This document shows, one piece after another, positions 1 through 8,624 of a DNA stretch of 57,329 bases (its first letter is position 1; each line of letters opens with the position of its first letter). The stretch is from assembly GCA_028281105.1 (NCBI GenBank), contig JANQKQ010000029.1, forward strand, positions 1 to 57,329. Reading direction: 5' to 3'. The stretch comes from Rhizobiaceae bacterium. Lineage in GTDB: Bacteria; Pseudomonadota; Alphaproteobacteria; Rhizobiales; Rhizobiaceae. Position numbers and translations under genes: made by a program. Under the pieces are notes generated by a model. That model did not search any database, was not told the DNA's origin, and saw only the letters and a list, made by a program, of their open reading frames with translations.

Positions 1-17
1 TCCTGCGTGTCTGCCGC

Positions 18-72
18 TCACCCCCCTCTGTCGGCTGCGCCGACATCTCCCCCTCCAAGGGGGGAGAGGGGG
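18..72. repeat. Intergenic palindromic repeat mosaic (partial)
   Basis: This contains the inverted repeat TGTCGGCTGCGCCGACA followed by a C-rich/G-rich hairpin (CTCCCCCTCC and GGGGGGAGAGGG). The same two-part unit returns at about 4.66, 13.4 and 16.0 kb, so it is one member of a dispersed intergenic family rather than a gene-specific site. Confidence 0.75.
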
Positions 73-119
73 TCGTGCCATGCTTCCATCCACAACGGAA
101 AGCCTCTACGCTCCCCCCA

Positions 120-1304
120 ATGTTCATCCCGTTCTTCCTCGCCCTGAAGGCCGCGCGCGTGCCGGTCACGCTGCGCGAATATCTGACCCTGCTCGAAGCG
201 ATGGAGCGCGGGCTGGTGATGTATGACGTGGAGGGCTTCTACTATCTGTCGCGCTCGGCGCTGGTCAAAGACGAGCGCTATCTCGATCGCTTCGACCGGG
301 TGTTCTCGGAAACCTTCAAGGGGCTGGAGCGGGTTTCGGGAGAGGATGGTGTCGAAGGCCGGGAGCTTCCGGAAGAATGGCTGCGCAAGCTGGCCGAGAA
401 GCACTTAAGCGAAGAAGAGAAGGCGCAGATCGAGGCGCTGGGCGGCTGGGACAAGCTGATGGAGACCCTGCGCGAGCGTTTAGCCGAGCAGGAGAAGCGC
501 CACCAGGGCGGCTCGAAGATGATCGGCACCGCCGGCACCTCCCCGTTCGGCGCCTACGGCTACAACCCGGAGGGGGTGCGCATCGGCCAGCACGAGAGCC
601 GGCACCGGCGCGCGGTGAAAGTCTGGGACCGGCGCGAGTTCCGCAATTTCGACGATACGGTCGAAATCGGCACCCGCAACATCAAAGTGGCGCTGAAACG
701 GTTGCGCCGCTGGGTGCGCGAGGGCGCCGACGATGAGTTGGACCTGTCCGGCACCATCCGCGCCACCGCCGAGCACGGCTATCTGGACGTGAAAACCCGG
801 CCCGAGCGGCGCAACGCGGTCAAGGTGCTGCTGTTCCTCGACGTGGGCGGATCGATGGACGATCATGTTCGCGTTGCCGGCGAACTGTTCTCGGCCGCGC
901 GCAGCGAGTTGAAATATCTGGAATATTTCTACTTCCACAACTGCCTGTACGAAGGGGTGTGGAAGGACAATATCCGCCGCCATTCCGAAAGGACGCCCAC
1001 CTGGGACGTCATCCACACCTACGGCCCGGACTACAAGGCGATCTTCGTCGGCGACGCGGCGATGAGCCCTTACGAACTGGTCCACCCCGGCGCCTCGGTG
1101 GAGCACTGGAACGAAGAAAGCGGCGAGGTCTGGCTGCGCCGGGTGCTCGACCACTGGACCAACGCGATCTGGATCAACCCGCTACCGCAATCGTCCTGGC
1201 GCTACACCCAGTCGACCCAGATGATCGCCGGCTGGTTCGGCGGACGCATGTACCCGCTGACGCTGGCCGGGCTGGAGGCGGGGATGAAGGAGTTGTCGCA
1301 TTAG
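120..1304 (+). CDS. VWA domain-containing protein, CoxE-like
   Basis: A 394-residue protein beginning MFIPFFLALKAARVPV. The ATG at 120 is preferred over an upstream in-frame ATG at 75 because the extra 15 residues are encoded by the intergenic repeat and its flank. The C-terminal half carries a von Willebrand factor A fold with the metal-site motif DVGGSM at about residues 241-246, matching the CoxE-like VWA family. These proteins usually work with a MoxR-type AAA+ ATPase as a metal-cofactor insertion or protein-remodelling pair. A MoxR gene would be expected just upstream, outside the window. No signal peptide or membrane segment is seen, so it is probably cytosolic. Its specific client is unknown. 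Confidence 0.88.
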   Translation: MFIPFFLALKAARVPVTLREYLTLLEAMERGLVMYDVEGFYYLSRSALVKDERYLDRFDRVFSETFKGLERVSGEDGVEGRELPEEWLRKLAEKHLSEEEKAQIEALGGWDKLMETLRERLAEQEKRHQGGSKMIGTAGTSPFGAYGYNPEGVRIGQHESRHRRAVKVWDRREFRNFDDTVEIGTRNIKVALKRLRRWVREGADDELDLSGTIRATAEHGYLDVKTRPERRNAVKVLLFLDVGGSMDDHVRVAGELFSAARSELKYLEYFYFHNCLYEGVWKDNIRRHSERTPTWDVIHTYGPDYKAIFVGDAAMSPYELVHPGASVEHWNEESGEVWLRRVLDHWTNAIWINPLPQSSWRYTQSTQMIAGWFGGRMYPLTLAGLEAGMKELSH

Positions 1305-1410
1305 GTCGGCTGCGCCTCCCCACTCCCCCGGCAAACCACGAATTCGCCGATGCGCACCTGGGCCCCGGCCTTCGCCGGGGTGACGGGAGAGAAGGGCTCG
1401 ACCCCAGTCC

Positions 1411-2787
1411 TCACCCAGCCCCCAACATCTTATCCTGCAGCAGCCGCAACCGGAACAGCTCGCTCGAGGCATCCGGCTCCACTTTGTCGGCGGTGATCAA
1501 ATCCCCCTTGGCGATCGGCGCGACCGCCTTCGCCCCATGCAGCAGGCCCACCGGCACCGCGCCCACCGCGCGCGCCTCGTCGGCGTCCATGGCCCAGGAG
1601 CGGTAGCAGGTCTCGCCGATGGCGTCCAAGGTCTCGCCGGCCTTTATGTCGCGCTTGGCGCGCGCGCACACTTCGGCGACCGGGCGGTCGAGCGGCTGCA
1701 TGTCGGCGGTGCCGTAGAGCACCGCGCGCGCCGCCGATAAGGGCACCTCCAGGCTGGTCAGGTGGAACGGCCGGTAGAAGGTGTAATACGGTCCTTCGCC
1801 GAGTTTCAGATCGTTCATGCGCTCTCGGATGCGTGGATGGCCCATATGGGCGACGACGAACACGCCGGGCGCGACCCCTTCGCCGATGGAGAAATCGACC
1901 CGGCCGGGCGCCGACAGAATGCCGCCATCCGCTTCCGGGCACAGCACGTGGTGCAATTCTTCCAGCGAGCAGTCGGGCCCGTGCATGCCGGGCTTGTCGA
2001 TGCGCAGGCCGGTGGCGTTGGCGATGCAGCACATCTCGACCATGGTCTTCGACCCGTCGACGAACTCGACCAACATGCGCGGGTTCATGTTGCGGCGCTC
2101 GGCCTCGCCACGATAGTCGTCGGGCACGGCGTCGATGTTGAAGGCGTTGTTCTTGCCCTTGCCGGCGGCGACCACCGGATAGCCCAGGGTGACGACGAAG
2201 TTGATGAGCTCCATGGTCGAGCTGGGCTCATCGCCCGCGCCCACCGTGTAGACCACCCCGGCGCGGTCGGCGCGGGCGCGCAGATAGGCGCCGATGGTCA
2301 CGTCGGCCTCCACGTTCATCATCACCAGATGCTTGCCCGCGTCGATCGCCTTCATACCGACTTGCGCGCCGGCGGCCGGCCGGCCGGTGGCGTCGATGAT
2401 CACGTCCACATGATCGAGGCCGACCACGTCGTCGGCGTTCTCGCTGATTGCAATCGCCCCGCGCTCGATCGCGGAGGCCATGGCCGAAGGTGAATCGCAC
2501 ACCGCACCCTTGTCCGCGTCATAGCCGGCGATCTTTATCGCCCGGGCGCTGCCGCGCAGGCCGCGGTCGGCGAGCGCGACCACCTCCATGCCGGTGATCG
2601 GCGCGATCGCGGTGATCAGATCGGTGCCCATCTCGCCGACGCCGATGATGCCCACGCGCACCGGCCGGCCGGCCTCAGCGCGCGCGCGCAGGTCGGCGAC
2701 CAGCCCGGTGCGGATGGCGCCGGCGGCGACGGTGGAGTGGTCGGCGGCCGCAGATGGCGGGTTGGTGCGCTGGGCGATGGTCGACAT
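1411..2787 (-). CDS. NAD(P)-dependent homoserine-dehydrogenase-like oxidoreductase with SAF domain
   Basis: A 458-residue protein. After a linker of about 40 residues there is a Rossmann dinucleotide-binding motif GIIGVGEMG (G49, G51, G54), followed by a homoserine-dehydrogenase/Gfo-type catalytic region. The C-terminal portion (AKRDIKAGETLDAIGE ... IAKGDLITADKV) matches an SAF/antifreeze-like domain. Such fusions are annotated as NAD(P)H-dependent oxidoreductases of sugar or sugar-acid metabolism; the substrate cannot be assigned here. The ATG at 2787 is chosen. A TTG two codons upstream lies in the T-tract of the preceding terminator. It lies downstream of bioY on the same strand but is separated from it by that terminator, so it probably has its own promoter or depends on read-through. 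Confidence 0.82.
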   Translation of the reverse strand: MSTIAQRTNPPSAAADHSTVAAGAIRTGLVADLRARAEAGRPVRVGIIGVGEMGTDLITAIAPITGMEVVALADRGLRGSARAIKIAGYDADKGAVCDSPSAMASAIERGAIAISENADDVVGLDHVDVIIDATGRPAAGAQVGMKAIDAGKHLVMMNVEADVTIGAYLRARADRAGVVYTVGAGDEPSSTMELINFVVTLGYPVVAAGKGKNNAFNIDAVPDDYRGEAERRNMNPRMLVEFVDGSKTMVEMCCIANATGLRIDKPGMHGPDCSLEELHHVLCPEADGGILSAPGRVDFSIGEGVAPGVFVVAHMGHPRIRERMNDLKLGEGPYYTFYRPFHLTSLEVPLSAARAVLYGTADMQPLDRPVAEVCARAKRDIKAGETLDAIGETCYRSWAMDADEARAVGAVPVGLLHGAKAVAPIAKGDLITADKVEPDASSELFRLRLLQDKMLGAG

Positions 2788-2794
2788 GAACAAA

Positions 2795-2824
2795 AGAAGA
2801 AGCCGCTACGTTGCGGCTTCTTCT
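2795..2824 (-). terminator. Rho-independent terminator after bioY
   Basis: Perfect 12-bp inverted repeat (AGAAGAAGCCGC / GCGGCTTCTTCT) around a 6-base loop. In the minus-strand direction it is followed by a short T-rich run (TTTTGTT). It lies 23 bases past the bioY stop and directly abuts the start of the next gene. Confidence 0.75.
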
Positions 2825-2847
2825 AGCATATTTTTGTCGCGCCGCCT

Positions 2848-3444
2848 TTAGCCGCGAAGGCGCCTGGCGACACTCCAAAGCGCGGGCACCAGGACCGCGG
2901 CCAGCGCCAGCTTGACCAGGTCGGTGACGATGAACGGGCCGATGCCGAAGCCGATCGCCTTGTCGGCGCCGAACAGCCAGGCGAGCCAGATCACGCCGAG
3001 GATCAGGATCACCAGTTCGCCGATGAGCATGGCCCCGCCCAGCTTGACGGGACTGCGGCTCCAGCCGCGATCGGCCGCCCAGCCGACGATCGCCGCGGCG
3101 ACGAGAAAGCCGACCAGATAGCCGCCCGTCGGCCCCATCATATAGGCAAGGCCGATGCCCTTTTCCGGCGTGCCGGTGAACACGGGCAGGCCGGCCGCGC
3201 CCTGGGCCAGATACAGCGCCACCGTGGTCGTGCCCAGCCGCATGCCGTAGGCGGCGGCGATGGCGAACACGGCAAACGTCTGCAGCGTCATCGGCACCGG
3301 CCAGAACGGCACCTTGATCTTGGCCGACAGGGTCAGCAGCGTCGCGCCGACCACCGCCAGGATCACATACCAGACCCAGCGCGAGGCCGCGTCTTGGGGA
3401 ACGAAGGTGCGGGCAAGGGAACTGCCGGTCGCGGTTGTGCTCAT
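2848..3444 (-). CDS. bioY: Biotin transporter BioY (ECF S component)
   Basis: A 198-residue integral membrane protein with about six hydrophobic segments. The hallmark BioY region near the N-terminus (KIKVPFWPVPMTLQTFAV) and the later MGPTGGYLVGFL segment are both present. BioY binds biotin and either acts alone or pairs with the ECF components BioM/BioN; no bioMN genes are adjacent. The ATG at 3444 has a good ribosome site (GGAGAG, about six bases away). A 20-bp-phased direct repeat covers the leader (see the regulatory entry), so expression is probably controlled by a repressor. No classical alphaproteobacterial BioR palindrome is visible. Confidence 0.95.
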   Translation of the reverse strand: MSTTATGSSLARTFVPQDAASRWVWYVILAVVGATLLTLSAKIKVPFWPVPMTLQTFAVFAIAAAYGMRLGTTTVALYLAQGAAGLPVFTGTPEKGIGLAYMMGPTGGYLVGFLVAAAIVGWAADRGWSRSPVKLGGAMLIGELVILILGVIWLAWLFGADKAIGFGIGPFIVTDLVKLALAAVLVPALWSVARRLRG

Positions 3445-3446
3445 TG

Positions 3447-3480
3447 AACTCTCCGGTTAATGGGGGAACTCTCAGGTTAA
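3447..3480 (-). promoter_or_regulatory. Phased direct repeat in the bioY leader, candidate operator
   Basis: AACTCTCCGGTTAA at 3447-3460 and AACTCTCAGGTTAA at 3467-3480 (plus-strand reading) differ at one base and start exactly 20 bases apart, about two helical turns. The copy nearer the gene includes the bioY Shine-Dalgarno. Arrangement and position fit an operator for a biotin-responsive regulator, but no binding protein can be named. Confidence 0.4.
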
Positions 3481-3651
3481 GGGAAACGCTCCGGTCGCAG
3501 ACGGCCGGAGCTTCGTCGGCCTCACATTGGCCTTGGGTATATTGCGTGGGCCGGTAACCCGCAAGGGCATGCGGGCGGGCGCCCACCGGTCATTGAAATA
3601 TCGCATCTGCAAGGCAGGGTCGCCCGCCGCACCAACACGAAAGCCGATTCG

Positions 3652-4560
3652 ATGGCCACGCCGCAGTTCCGCACGAAGTTCGACCCCGCCCATGGCCGCG
3701 CGGTGGAGATCGCGCCCGGCGTCGAGCGGCTGACGGCGCCCAATTCCAGCGCGTTTACCTTTCACGGCACCAACACCTATATCGTCGGCCGCGAGGAAGT
3801 CGCCGTGATCGATCCCGGCCCCGCGCACGAAGCCCATTTCGACGCGCTGATGGCGGCGCTGGACGGACGGCAAGTCTCGCATGTCTTCATCACCCACACC
3901 CATGCCGACCATTCACCCCTGGCCGGCGAGTTGGTGCGCGCGACCGGGGCGGCCACGCTGGCGCAAGGCCCGCACCGGCTGGCGCGCGATCTGCACATCG
4001 GCGAGGAGAACCCGCTCGACGATGCCGCCGACCTGGCGTTCGCGCCCGACCGCCGCCTGGCCCATGGCGAGACGGTCGAAGGCGACGGCTGGGCGCTCAC
4101 CGCCATCCACACCCCCGGCCACACCGCCAACCACATGACCCTGGCTCTGGGCGGCACCGATCTGATGTTTTCCGGCGACCACGTGATGGGCTGGTCGACG
4201 TCGATCGTCGCCCCGCCGGACGGGTCGATGTCGGACTATATGGCCTCGCTGGACGAGATGTTGGGCTGGTCCCAGGCGACCTATCTGCCCGGCCATGGCG
4301 GGCGCATCGAAAAGGCCAAGGATTTCGTGCGCGCGCTCAAGGTTCACCGCAAGATGCGCGAGACCGCGATCCTGTCGCGCGTGCGCGCCGGCGATGAGAC
4401 GATTGCGCGGATGGTCGCCATCATCTACCGCGAAATCGACCCCAAACTGCACGGCGCCGCCGGCCTGTCGGTGCTCGCCCACCTGGAAGACCTGCTGGAA
4501 AAGGGCCTGGTGACCACCGACGGCCCCGCGTCGATCGACGGGGAATATCGGCCGGGATGA
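3652..4560 (+). CDS. MBL-fold metallo-hydrolase (LACTB2-like)
   Basis: A 302-residue metallo-beta-lactamase-fold hydrolase. The zinc motif HTHADH is at residues 82-87, with a further ligand region HTPGHTANH and the metal-bridging aspartate in FSGDHVMG. After the MBL domain comes a C-terminal helical region of about 80 residues typical of the LACTB2/glyoxalase-II-like group. Members hydrolyse thioesters, or RNA in the case of LACTB2; the substrate here is unknown. The gene is transcribed divergently from bioY with about 200 bases between starts. No signal peptide is seen. Confidence 0.9.
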   Translation: MATPQFRTKFDPAHGRAVEIAPGVERLTAPNSSAFTFHGTNTYIVGREEVAVIDPGPAHEAHFDALMAALDGRQVSHVFITHTHADHSPLAGELVRATGAATLAQGPHRLARDLHIGEENPLDDAADLAFAPDRRLAHGETVEGDGWALTAIHTPGHTANHMTLALGGTDLMFSGDHVMGWSTSIVAPPDGSMSDYMASLDEMLGWSQATYLPGHGGRIEKAKDFVRALKVHRKMRETAILSRVRAGDETIARMVAIIYREIDPKLHGAAGLSVLAHLEDLLEKGLVTTDGPASIDGEYRPG

Positions 4561-4568
4561 GCGTCCGC

Positions 4569-5036
4569 CCCCACCCGCTCTCCCCCCTTCAGGGGGGAGA
4601 TGTCCCGAAGGGACAGAGGGGGGTAAAGCGGCATATTCAGAGTTCGCCGCCCCACCCCTCACTGTCGGCTGCGCCGACATCTCTCCCCTGAGGGGAGAGA
4701 GGGAGGCGGCACACTCCCCGAAAAGCCGCGAAGACGGAATCGGGGGCACGGCCGCCCCCCACCCACTTCCGTCATCCTGGCGAAGGTCAGGATCCAGGTG
4801 CGGTGCCGCTTGCTCGGAGTGGATTGCTTTTGCTCGAGCCTACCAACCTAGTCATCCTCGCCCTTGAGGCGAGGACCCAGGGCTGCCCGGTACGGCGCTT
4901 GGGTTCTGGGTCCTCGGGGCGAGCCCGAGGATGACTAATCTGAGGGGACGCGGGTCCCCCGCAAACCACGAACCCCCAGAAGCGCATCTGGATCCCGGCC
5001 TTCGCCGGGATGACGGTGGTGGGTGGGGCACGCCGG
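4569..5036. repeat. Intergenic repeat mosaic (several palindromic families)
   Basis: This fills the 562-base gap between the MBL hydrolase and the DUF1499 gene. In order it holds a CTCCCCCC/GGGGGGAG hairpin with TGTCCCGAAGGGACA, the TGTCGGCTGCGCCGACA unit, a GTCATCCTGGCGAAGGTCAGGAT unit, a paired AGTCATCCTCG...CGAGGATGACT long palindrome, and a GGATCCCGGCCTTCGCCGGGATGACGG unit. No open reading frame with coding character was found. Confidence 0.8.
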
Positions 5037-5122
5037 GGTGGCGGGAGAGAGTGTGGCCCGCGCCGCAGTGGCAGAAGACTGTGCGGCGCGCTTCGAGGTA
5101 TGGGCCCGGCGCCGCTACCGCC

Positions 5123-5995
5123 CTACCCCTCGCCGGCGATGCCGATGAGCGAGCGGTCCAGGTCGCGCATGAAGCGTTCGATGATGCGGGCGTTTTCGCC
5201 GAAGTCGTGGCGGCCCCAGCGCGAGGCGGCGCGCATCTCGACCAGGGTGTTCTCCTCTTCGGAGATGATCTGGATCACCACGTCGTTCTTGAAGGCGAAG
5301 ATCGCGGTCCTCGCCACCGCCTCGACGAAGATGTCGTCGGGGCGCGCGCCCTCAAGCTGGCCGTCGCCGGCGGCCGCCAGCGCCGATGAATCCTCCTCGT
5401 CCGGCCCGCCTTCCAGTTCCTCGTCGTCCGGCAGGCCGTGCACGCGCGAGACCGCCCAGCCGCGGTCGGCGACGATCTCGGCGACCGCCTCGAACACCCG
5501 CTCGGGGCCGGCGGCGTAGCGGCGCGGGCCGACCTTGGGAAATTCGCGAAGCACCACCAGCGCGTGGTCCTCGCCATAGCCGCCGTCGGCGCCGACGATC
5601 GTCGGCCAGCCGCCGCGTAGCGCCGGCCTGGCGGCGAAGGCGGGCACCTGGCGCACATTGGTCGCCACGTCGTTGATCGGTGGAAAGGCAAACGCGAGCA
5701 TGGTCATGTAGGCGAACGGCGCCAGCATGATCGCCGACAGCAGCAGCCCGGCGGTCATCGCCTTGCCGCCCTTGGCGCCCTCGTTCCAAAGCTGCGTGAT
5801 CGAGCGGATCGCCAGCACGATGGCGATCGCCAGGATCACCAGCCCGGCGGCCACCAGCCACATCGCCTGGGCCGAGGTGATCGCCTCCCAGCGGTGCAGC
5901 AGGATGGTGATGGCGAAGAACGGCATGGCGAACAGCGCCAGCCGCCGGCACCAGATGGCCGACCTCGATATCCGTCGTTTGACAATTGCAACCAT
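5123..5995 (-). CDS. DUF1499 domain membrane protein
   Basis: A 290-residue protein. The N-terminal third has three hydrophobic stretches (around RLALFAMPFFAITILL, MWLVAAGLVILAIAIVLAI and AGLLLSAIMLAPFAYMTMLAF). The C-terminal part matches the DUF1499 family, with an AALRA-type segment near the end (VEMRAASRWGRHDFGENARI). An acidic insert (LPDDEELEGGPDEEDSS) splits the domain. The ATG at 5995 is chosen; the open frame continues upstream, but that stretch is antisense to the following gene and has poor coding character. Function is unknown; it is probably anchored in the inner membrane. Confidence 0.85.
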   Translation of the reverse strand: MVAIVKRRISRSAIWCRRLALFAMPFFAITILLHRWEAITSAQAMWLVAAGLVILAIAIVLAIRSITQLWNEGAKGGKAMTAGLLLSAIMLAPFAYMTMLAFAFPPINDVATNVRQVPAFAARPALRGGWPTIVGADGGYGEDHALVVLREFPKVGPRRYAAGPERVFEAVAEIVADRGWAVSRVHGLPDDEELEGGPDEEDSSALAAAGDGQLEGARPDDIFVEAVARTAIFAFKNDVVIQIISEEENTLVEMRAASRWGRHDFGENARIIERFMRDLDRSLIGIAGEG

Positions 5996-6092
5996 GGAAC
6001 TGCCGCGTCTTCGTGTTTCCACGATTTCGCCCAAAAAACGCCCGGACGAGCCGCTTCGATCGGCGCGCAAGAAATCGGCGAAGGGAAATCCA

Positions 6093-6503
6093 ATGTCAAC
6101 ACCATCCGCCCGCGTGCCCGGTCCGCCGCGCCGCCCGACCCGCGCTCCGGGGCAGCCGCGCGTTCCCGCGAAGATCGAACGCGAGCTTACGGTCGCGCGC
6201 GCGCGCATCGGATTCCGCGGCGCGGTGATCGAGGCCGCCCAGGCCGCCGGCGGCGAGTTTCTGTTCGAGATCCCGGCGATCGCGTTCGGCGCGGCGGGCG
6301 GGCGCGCCGCCGTCATCCGCCCGCATGGGCAGGACCGCTGCGACACGCTGATCTATGTGCTGTGCGGGGAAGCCGACGGCCTGATCGAAATCCTCAACGA
6401 AGACGAAGTCCCCGCCCCGGTCGCCGCCATGACCTGGTCCTACGCCCGGGTGCTCGAACAGCTGAGCGGCCAGGCGCCGGCGGCGGGCTGGTCGCTGCAG
6501 TAG
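6093..6503 (+). CDS. Hypothetical protein, proline/arginine-rich N-terminus
   Basis: A 136-residue protein of unrecognised family. The first about 28 residues are rich in proline and arginine (VPGPPRRPTRAPGQPR). The rest looks like a compact alpha/beta domain (RIGFRGAVIEAAQ ... FLFEIPAIAFG ... GQDRCDTLIYVLCGEADGLIEIL). The ATG at 6093 has AAGGGA nearby as a ribosome site. It is divergent from the DUF1499 gene with about 100 bases between starts. Codon use matches its neighbours, so it is probably real. No function is proposed. Confidence 0.65.
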   Translation: MSTPSARVPGPPRRPTRAPGQPRVPAKIERELTVARARIGFRGAVIEAAQAAGGEFLFEIPAIAFGAAGGRAAVIRPHGQDRCDTLIYVLCGEADGLIEILNEDEVPAPVAAMTWSYARVLEQLSGQAPAAGWSLQ

Positions 6504-6544
6504 GTTCCATATTGCATGGCGCCGCGTGGCGTTGCGTTGTCATG

Positions 6545-6778
6545 CACCCCACCCCTAACCCCCCACAAGGGGGAGGAGACTGGGCCGTGCCACCTTCTCC
6601 TCCCGTCATCCTCGGGCTTGTCCCGGGGATCTAATCACTCATCCGATTCCGCGACCCATCGGCAACGGGGTTAGATCCTCGCCACAAGGGCGAGGATGAC
6701 GCTGGTGGAGTTGGCGGGCGGGCTGCCCCAACACCTTCCCTCCCCGTTGAGGGGAGGAATGAGGATGGGGGCAAGACG
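6545..6778. repeat. Intergenic repeat mosaic
   Basis: Composed of CCCCACCCCTAACCCCC / GGGGGAGG, two facing GTCATCCTCG.../...CGAGGATGAC units separated by GATCTAA...TTAGATC, and a CCTTCCCTCCCCGTTGAGGGGAGG hairpin. The same composite recurs at about 8.6, 30.7 and 35.9 kb. No gene is seen in it. Confidence 0.8.
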
Positions 6779-6793
6779 ATGAGGCGATTCCCC

Positions 6794-7492
6794 CTACCCC
6801 AACCCCGCGATCAACCCCGGCAGTTCGCCCAAATCCGCGATCACGTGGTCGGCCAGCGGCGCCAGTTCGGCGGTGCCCGCCGGGCCGGTGGTCACCGCGA
6901 TGGTGAGCGCGCCGGCGGTGCGGCCGGCGGCCATGTCGTGGGTGGAGTCGCCGACCATGGCGACCGCGGCCGGCGGCAGCGAGCAATGGCGGGCGAAGGC
7001 GGCGACCATGCCGGGCTGGGGCTTGGCGCCGTGGCCGCTGTCGTAGCCGGCGTAGAAGTCGAAATATTGCGCAAGCCCGATCGCCGCCACATGGCTGCGC
7101 GCGGCCGCCTCGGCATCGTTGGTGGCGACGCCCAGTCTCAGGCCGCTCGCGCGCAACTGCGCGAGCGCGGGACCGGCCTGGGCGAACGGCGCGATCGAGG
7201 CCAGCACGTGGACGTCGAAACGCGCGTCGAGCTCGACCGCCAACTCCCCCGGCGAAGCGCGGCCCAACACCGGCGCGAGCGCCTGCGCGATGTCCAACGA
7301 GCTGCCGGCGATGGCCACCGAGCCGGGCGCGAAGGCGTTGGTCTGCAGGTCGAAGCCAACGGCGCTCGCTAGCGTGTCCGCCGCCTCCGCGCCGGCCAGT
7401 TCACGCACAATCGCTGCGAACGCCGGCGCGTAGGTGGCGTTGAAATCGATGAGCGTGCCGTCCTTGTCGAACAGAACCGCCTGGATGGTCAT
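6794..7492 (-). CDS. HAD-family phosphatase (phosphoglycolate-phosphatase-like)
   Basis: A 232-residue haloacid-dehalogenase-fold hydrolase. Motif I is FDKDGTLID (nucleophile D9 and acid/base D11), motif II is in GVATNDAEA, the motif III lysine lies around GHGAKPQPGM, and motif IV is MVGDSTHDMAAGRTAG. The alpha-helical cap between motifs I and II is of the Gph/IA type. It probably dephosphorylates a small phosphorylated metabolite such as 2-phosphoglycolate, but specificity cannot be read from sequence. The ATG at 7492 puts motif I at the expected distance from the start; an in-frame TTG at 7516 would add eight residues. Confidence 0.87.
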   Translation of the reverse strand: MTIQAVLFDKDGTLIDFNATYAPAFAAIVRELAGAEAADTLASAVGFDLQTNAFAPGSVAIAGSSLDIAQALAPVLGRASPGELAVELDARFDVHVLASIAPFAQAGPALAQLRASGLRLGVATNDAEAAARSHVAAIGLAQYFDFYAGYDSGHGAKPQPGMVAAFARHCSLPPAAVAMVGDSTHDMAAGRTAGALTIAVTTGPAGTAELAPLADHVIADLGELPGLIAGLG

Positions 7493-7685
7493 GGGTGTCG
7501 CCTCGCTGGTGGACAAACGGCCGGGTTCGCATTGCGCTCAACCGGGCAAGCTGGCAAGGGAAAAAGCACCGTTCCAGGAAAAAGCGCCGCTTTCGCCCGC
7601 GGGCGCGGCGGGCGGCACAAGGATCGAACCGGCATGACCCCATCTCCCGCCACCGCCCGGCCGCGCGCGCGCCCGGTCCGCGTCG

Positions 7686-8597
7686 ATGGGTGAGTTCATC
7701 GTCGAACTGTCCGGCACGCGCGCCGGCGAGGCGCTGGCGCTGTCGCTCGCGCTGCTGTCGGCCCTGGCGCACGCCATCTTCGGCGCGGTCAACAAGAGCG
7801 GCCAGGACCCCTATCTCAATCGCGGCGCCATCAATCTTTGCTACGGGCTGATGGCGGCCCCGTTCGCGCTGTTCGTGTTCGAGTGGCCGTCCGCCCCGGT
7901 CCTGTGGATATTGGCCGGCTCGTATTTCGTGCACATCGCCTATGAGTGGCTGCAGGCGGTCGCCTATTCGAAGGGCGCGTTCACCGTGGTCTATCCGATC
8001 GCGCGCGGCACGGGGCCGATGGTCACCGCGTTCGCCGCACTGGTCATCTTCGACGAGACCCTGCTGGCGAGCCAATGGGCGGGGTTGGCGGTCCTGTCGG
8101 GCTCGATCATCGCGCTCGCCTGGGTCAACTATCGCCTCGAGGTCACCGCCGGGCGCGAAATGGACGGCACCACGGCGGCCGTCGGCGCCGCGCTGCTGAC
8201 CGGGGTGATGGTGGCGGCCTACACCACCGTCGACGCCTACGGCATCCGCCGCGCGGTCGATCCGTTCGCGTTTATCGCCTGGGTGTTCATGCTTGGCGGC
8301 CTCGGCTTCCCGGTGATCGCTTATGCGCGCTGGCGCTCGCTGCAAGTGCGCCCGCCCATCGGTGAGTTGGCGGCGCGGGGCTTCTTCGGCGCGCTGATCG
8401 CCTTCTTCAGCTTCGGCGCGTTCATGCTGGCCACCCGGCTGGGCAAGGTGGGCGAGGCGGCCGCGCTGCGCGAGACCTCGATCATCTTCGCCACCGGCAT
8501 CGGCGTGCTGATCTTCAAGGAACGGGTGACGCTGGCCGCCATCGTCCTGATCGGGCTGATCGCCACGGGCGCGGTGTTTGTGGAATTGACGTGGTGA
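7686..8597 (+). CDS. EamA/DMT-family transporter
   Basis: A 303-residue inner-membrane protein with about ten hydrophobic segments arranged as two EamA repeats of five, the usual size and layout of drug/metabolite transporters. The first repeat ends around VVYPIARGTGPMVTAFAALVIFDETL and the second around AALRETSIIFATGIGVLIFKERV, the conserved EamA end-of-repeat motifs. The substrate is unknown. It is divergent from the HAD gene. The start at 7686 gives a short cytosolic lead before the first membrane helix. Confidence 0.9.
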   Translation: MGEFIVELSGTRAGEALALSLALLSALAHAIFGAVNKSGQDPYLNRGAINLCYGLMAAPFALFVFEWPSAPVLWILAGSYFVHIAYEWLQAVAYSKGAFTVVYPIARGTGPMVTAFAALVIFDETLLASQWAGLAVLSGSIIALAWVNYRLEVTAGREMDGTTAAVGAALLTGVMVAAYTTVDAYGIRRAVDPFAFIAWVFMLGGLGFPVIAYARWRSLQVRPPIGELAARGFFGALIAFFSFGAFMLATRLGKVGEAAALRETSIIFATGIGVLIFKERVTLAAIVLIGLIATGAVFVELTW

Positions 8598-8624
8598 GAG
8601 CCACGGCCGACCTTCGTTGCCTTA

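Noticed and set aside
3447-3480. CtrA-binding site at the bioY leader
   Set aside because: TTAACC appears twice on the minus strand but 20 bases apart; the CtrA consensus needs TTAA-N7-TTAA spacing.
5996-6346. N-terminal extension of the DUF1499 protein
   Set aside because: The extension is antisense to the gene at 6093 and is Pro/Arg-rich without hydrophobic pattern; the ATG at 5995 fits the membrane start better.
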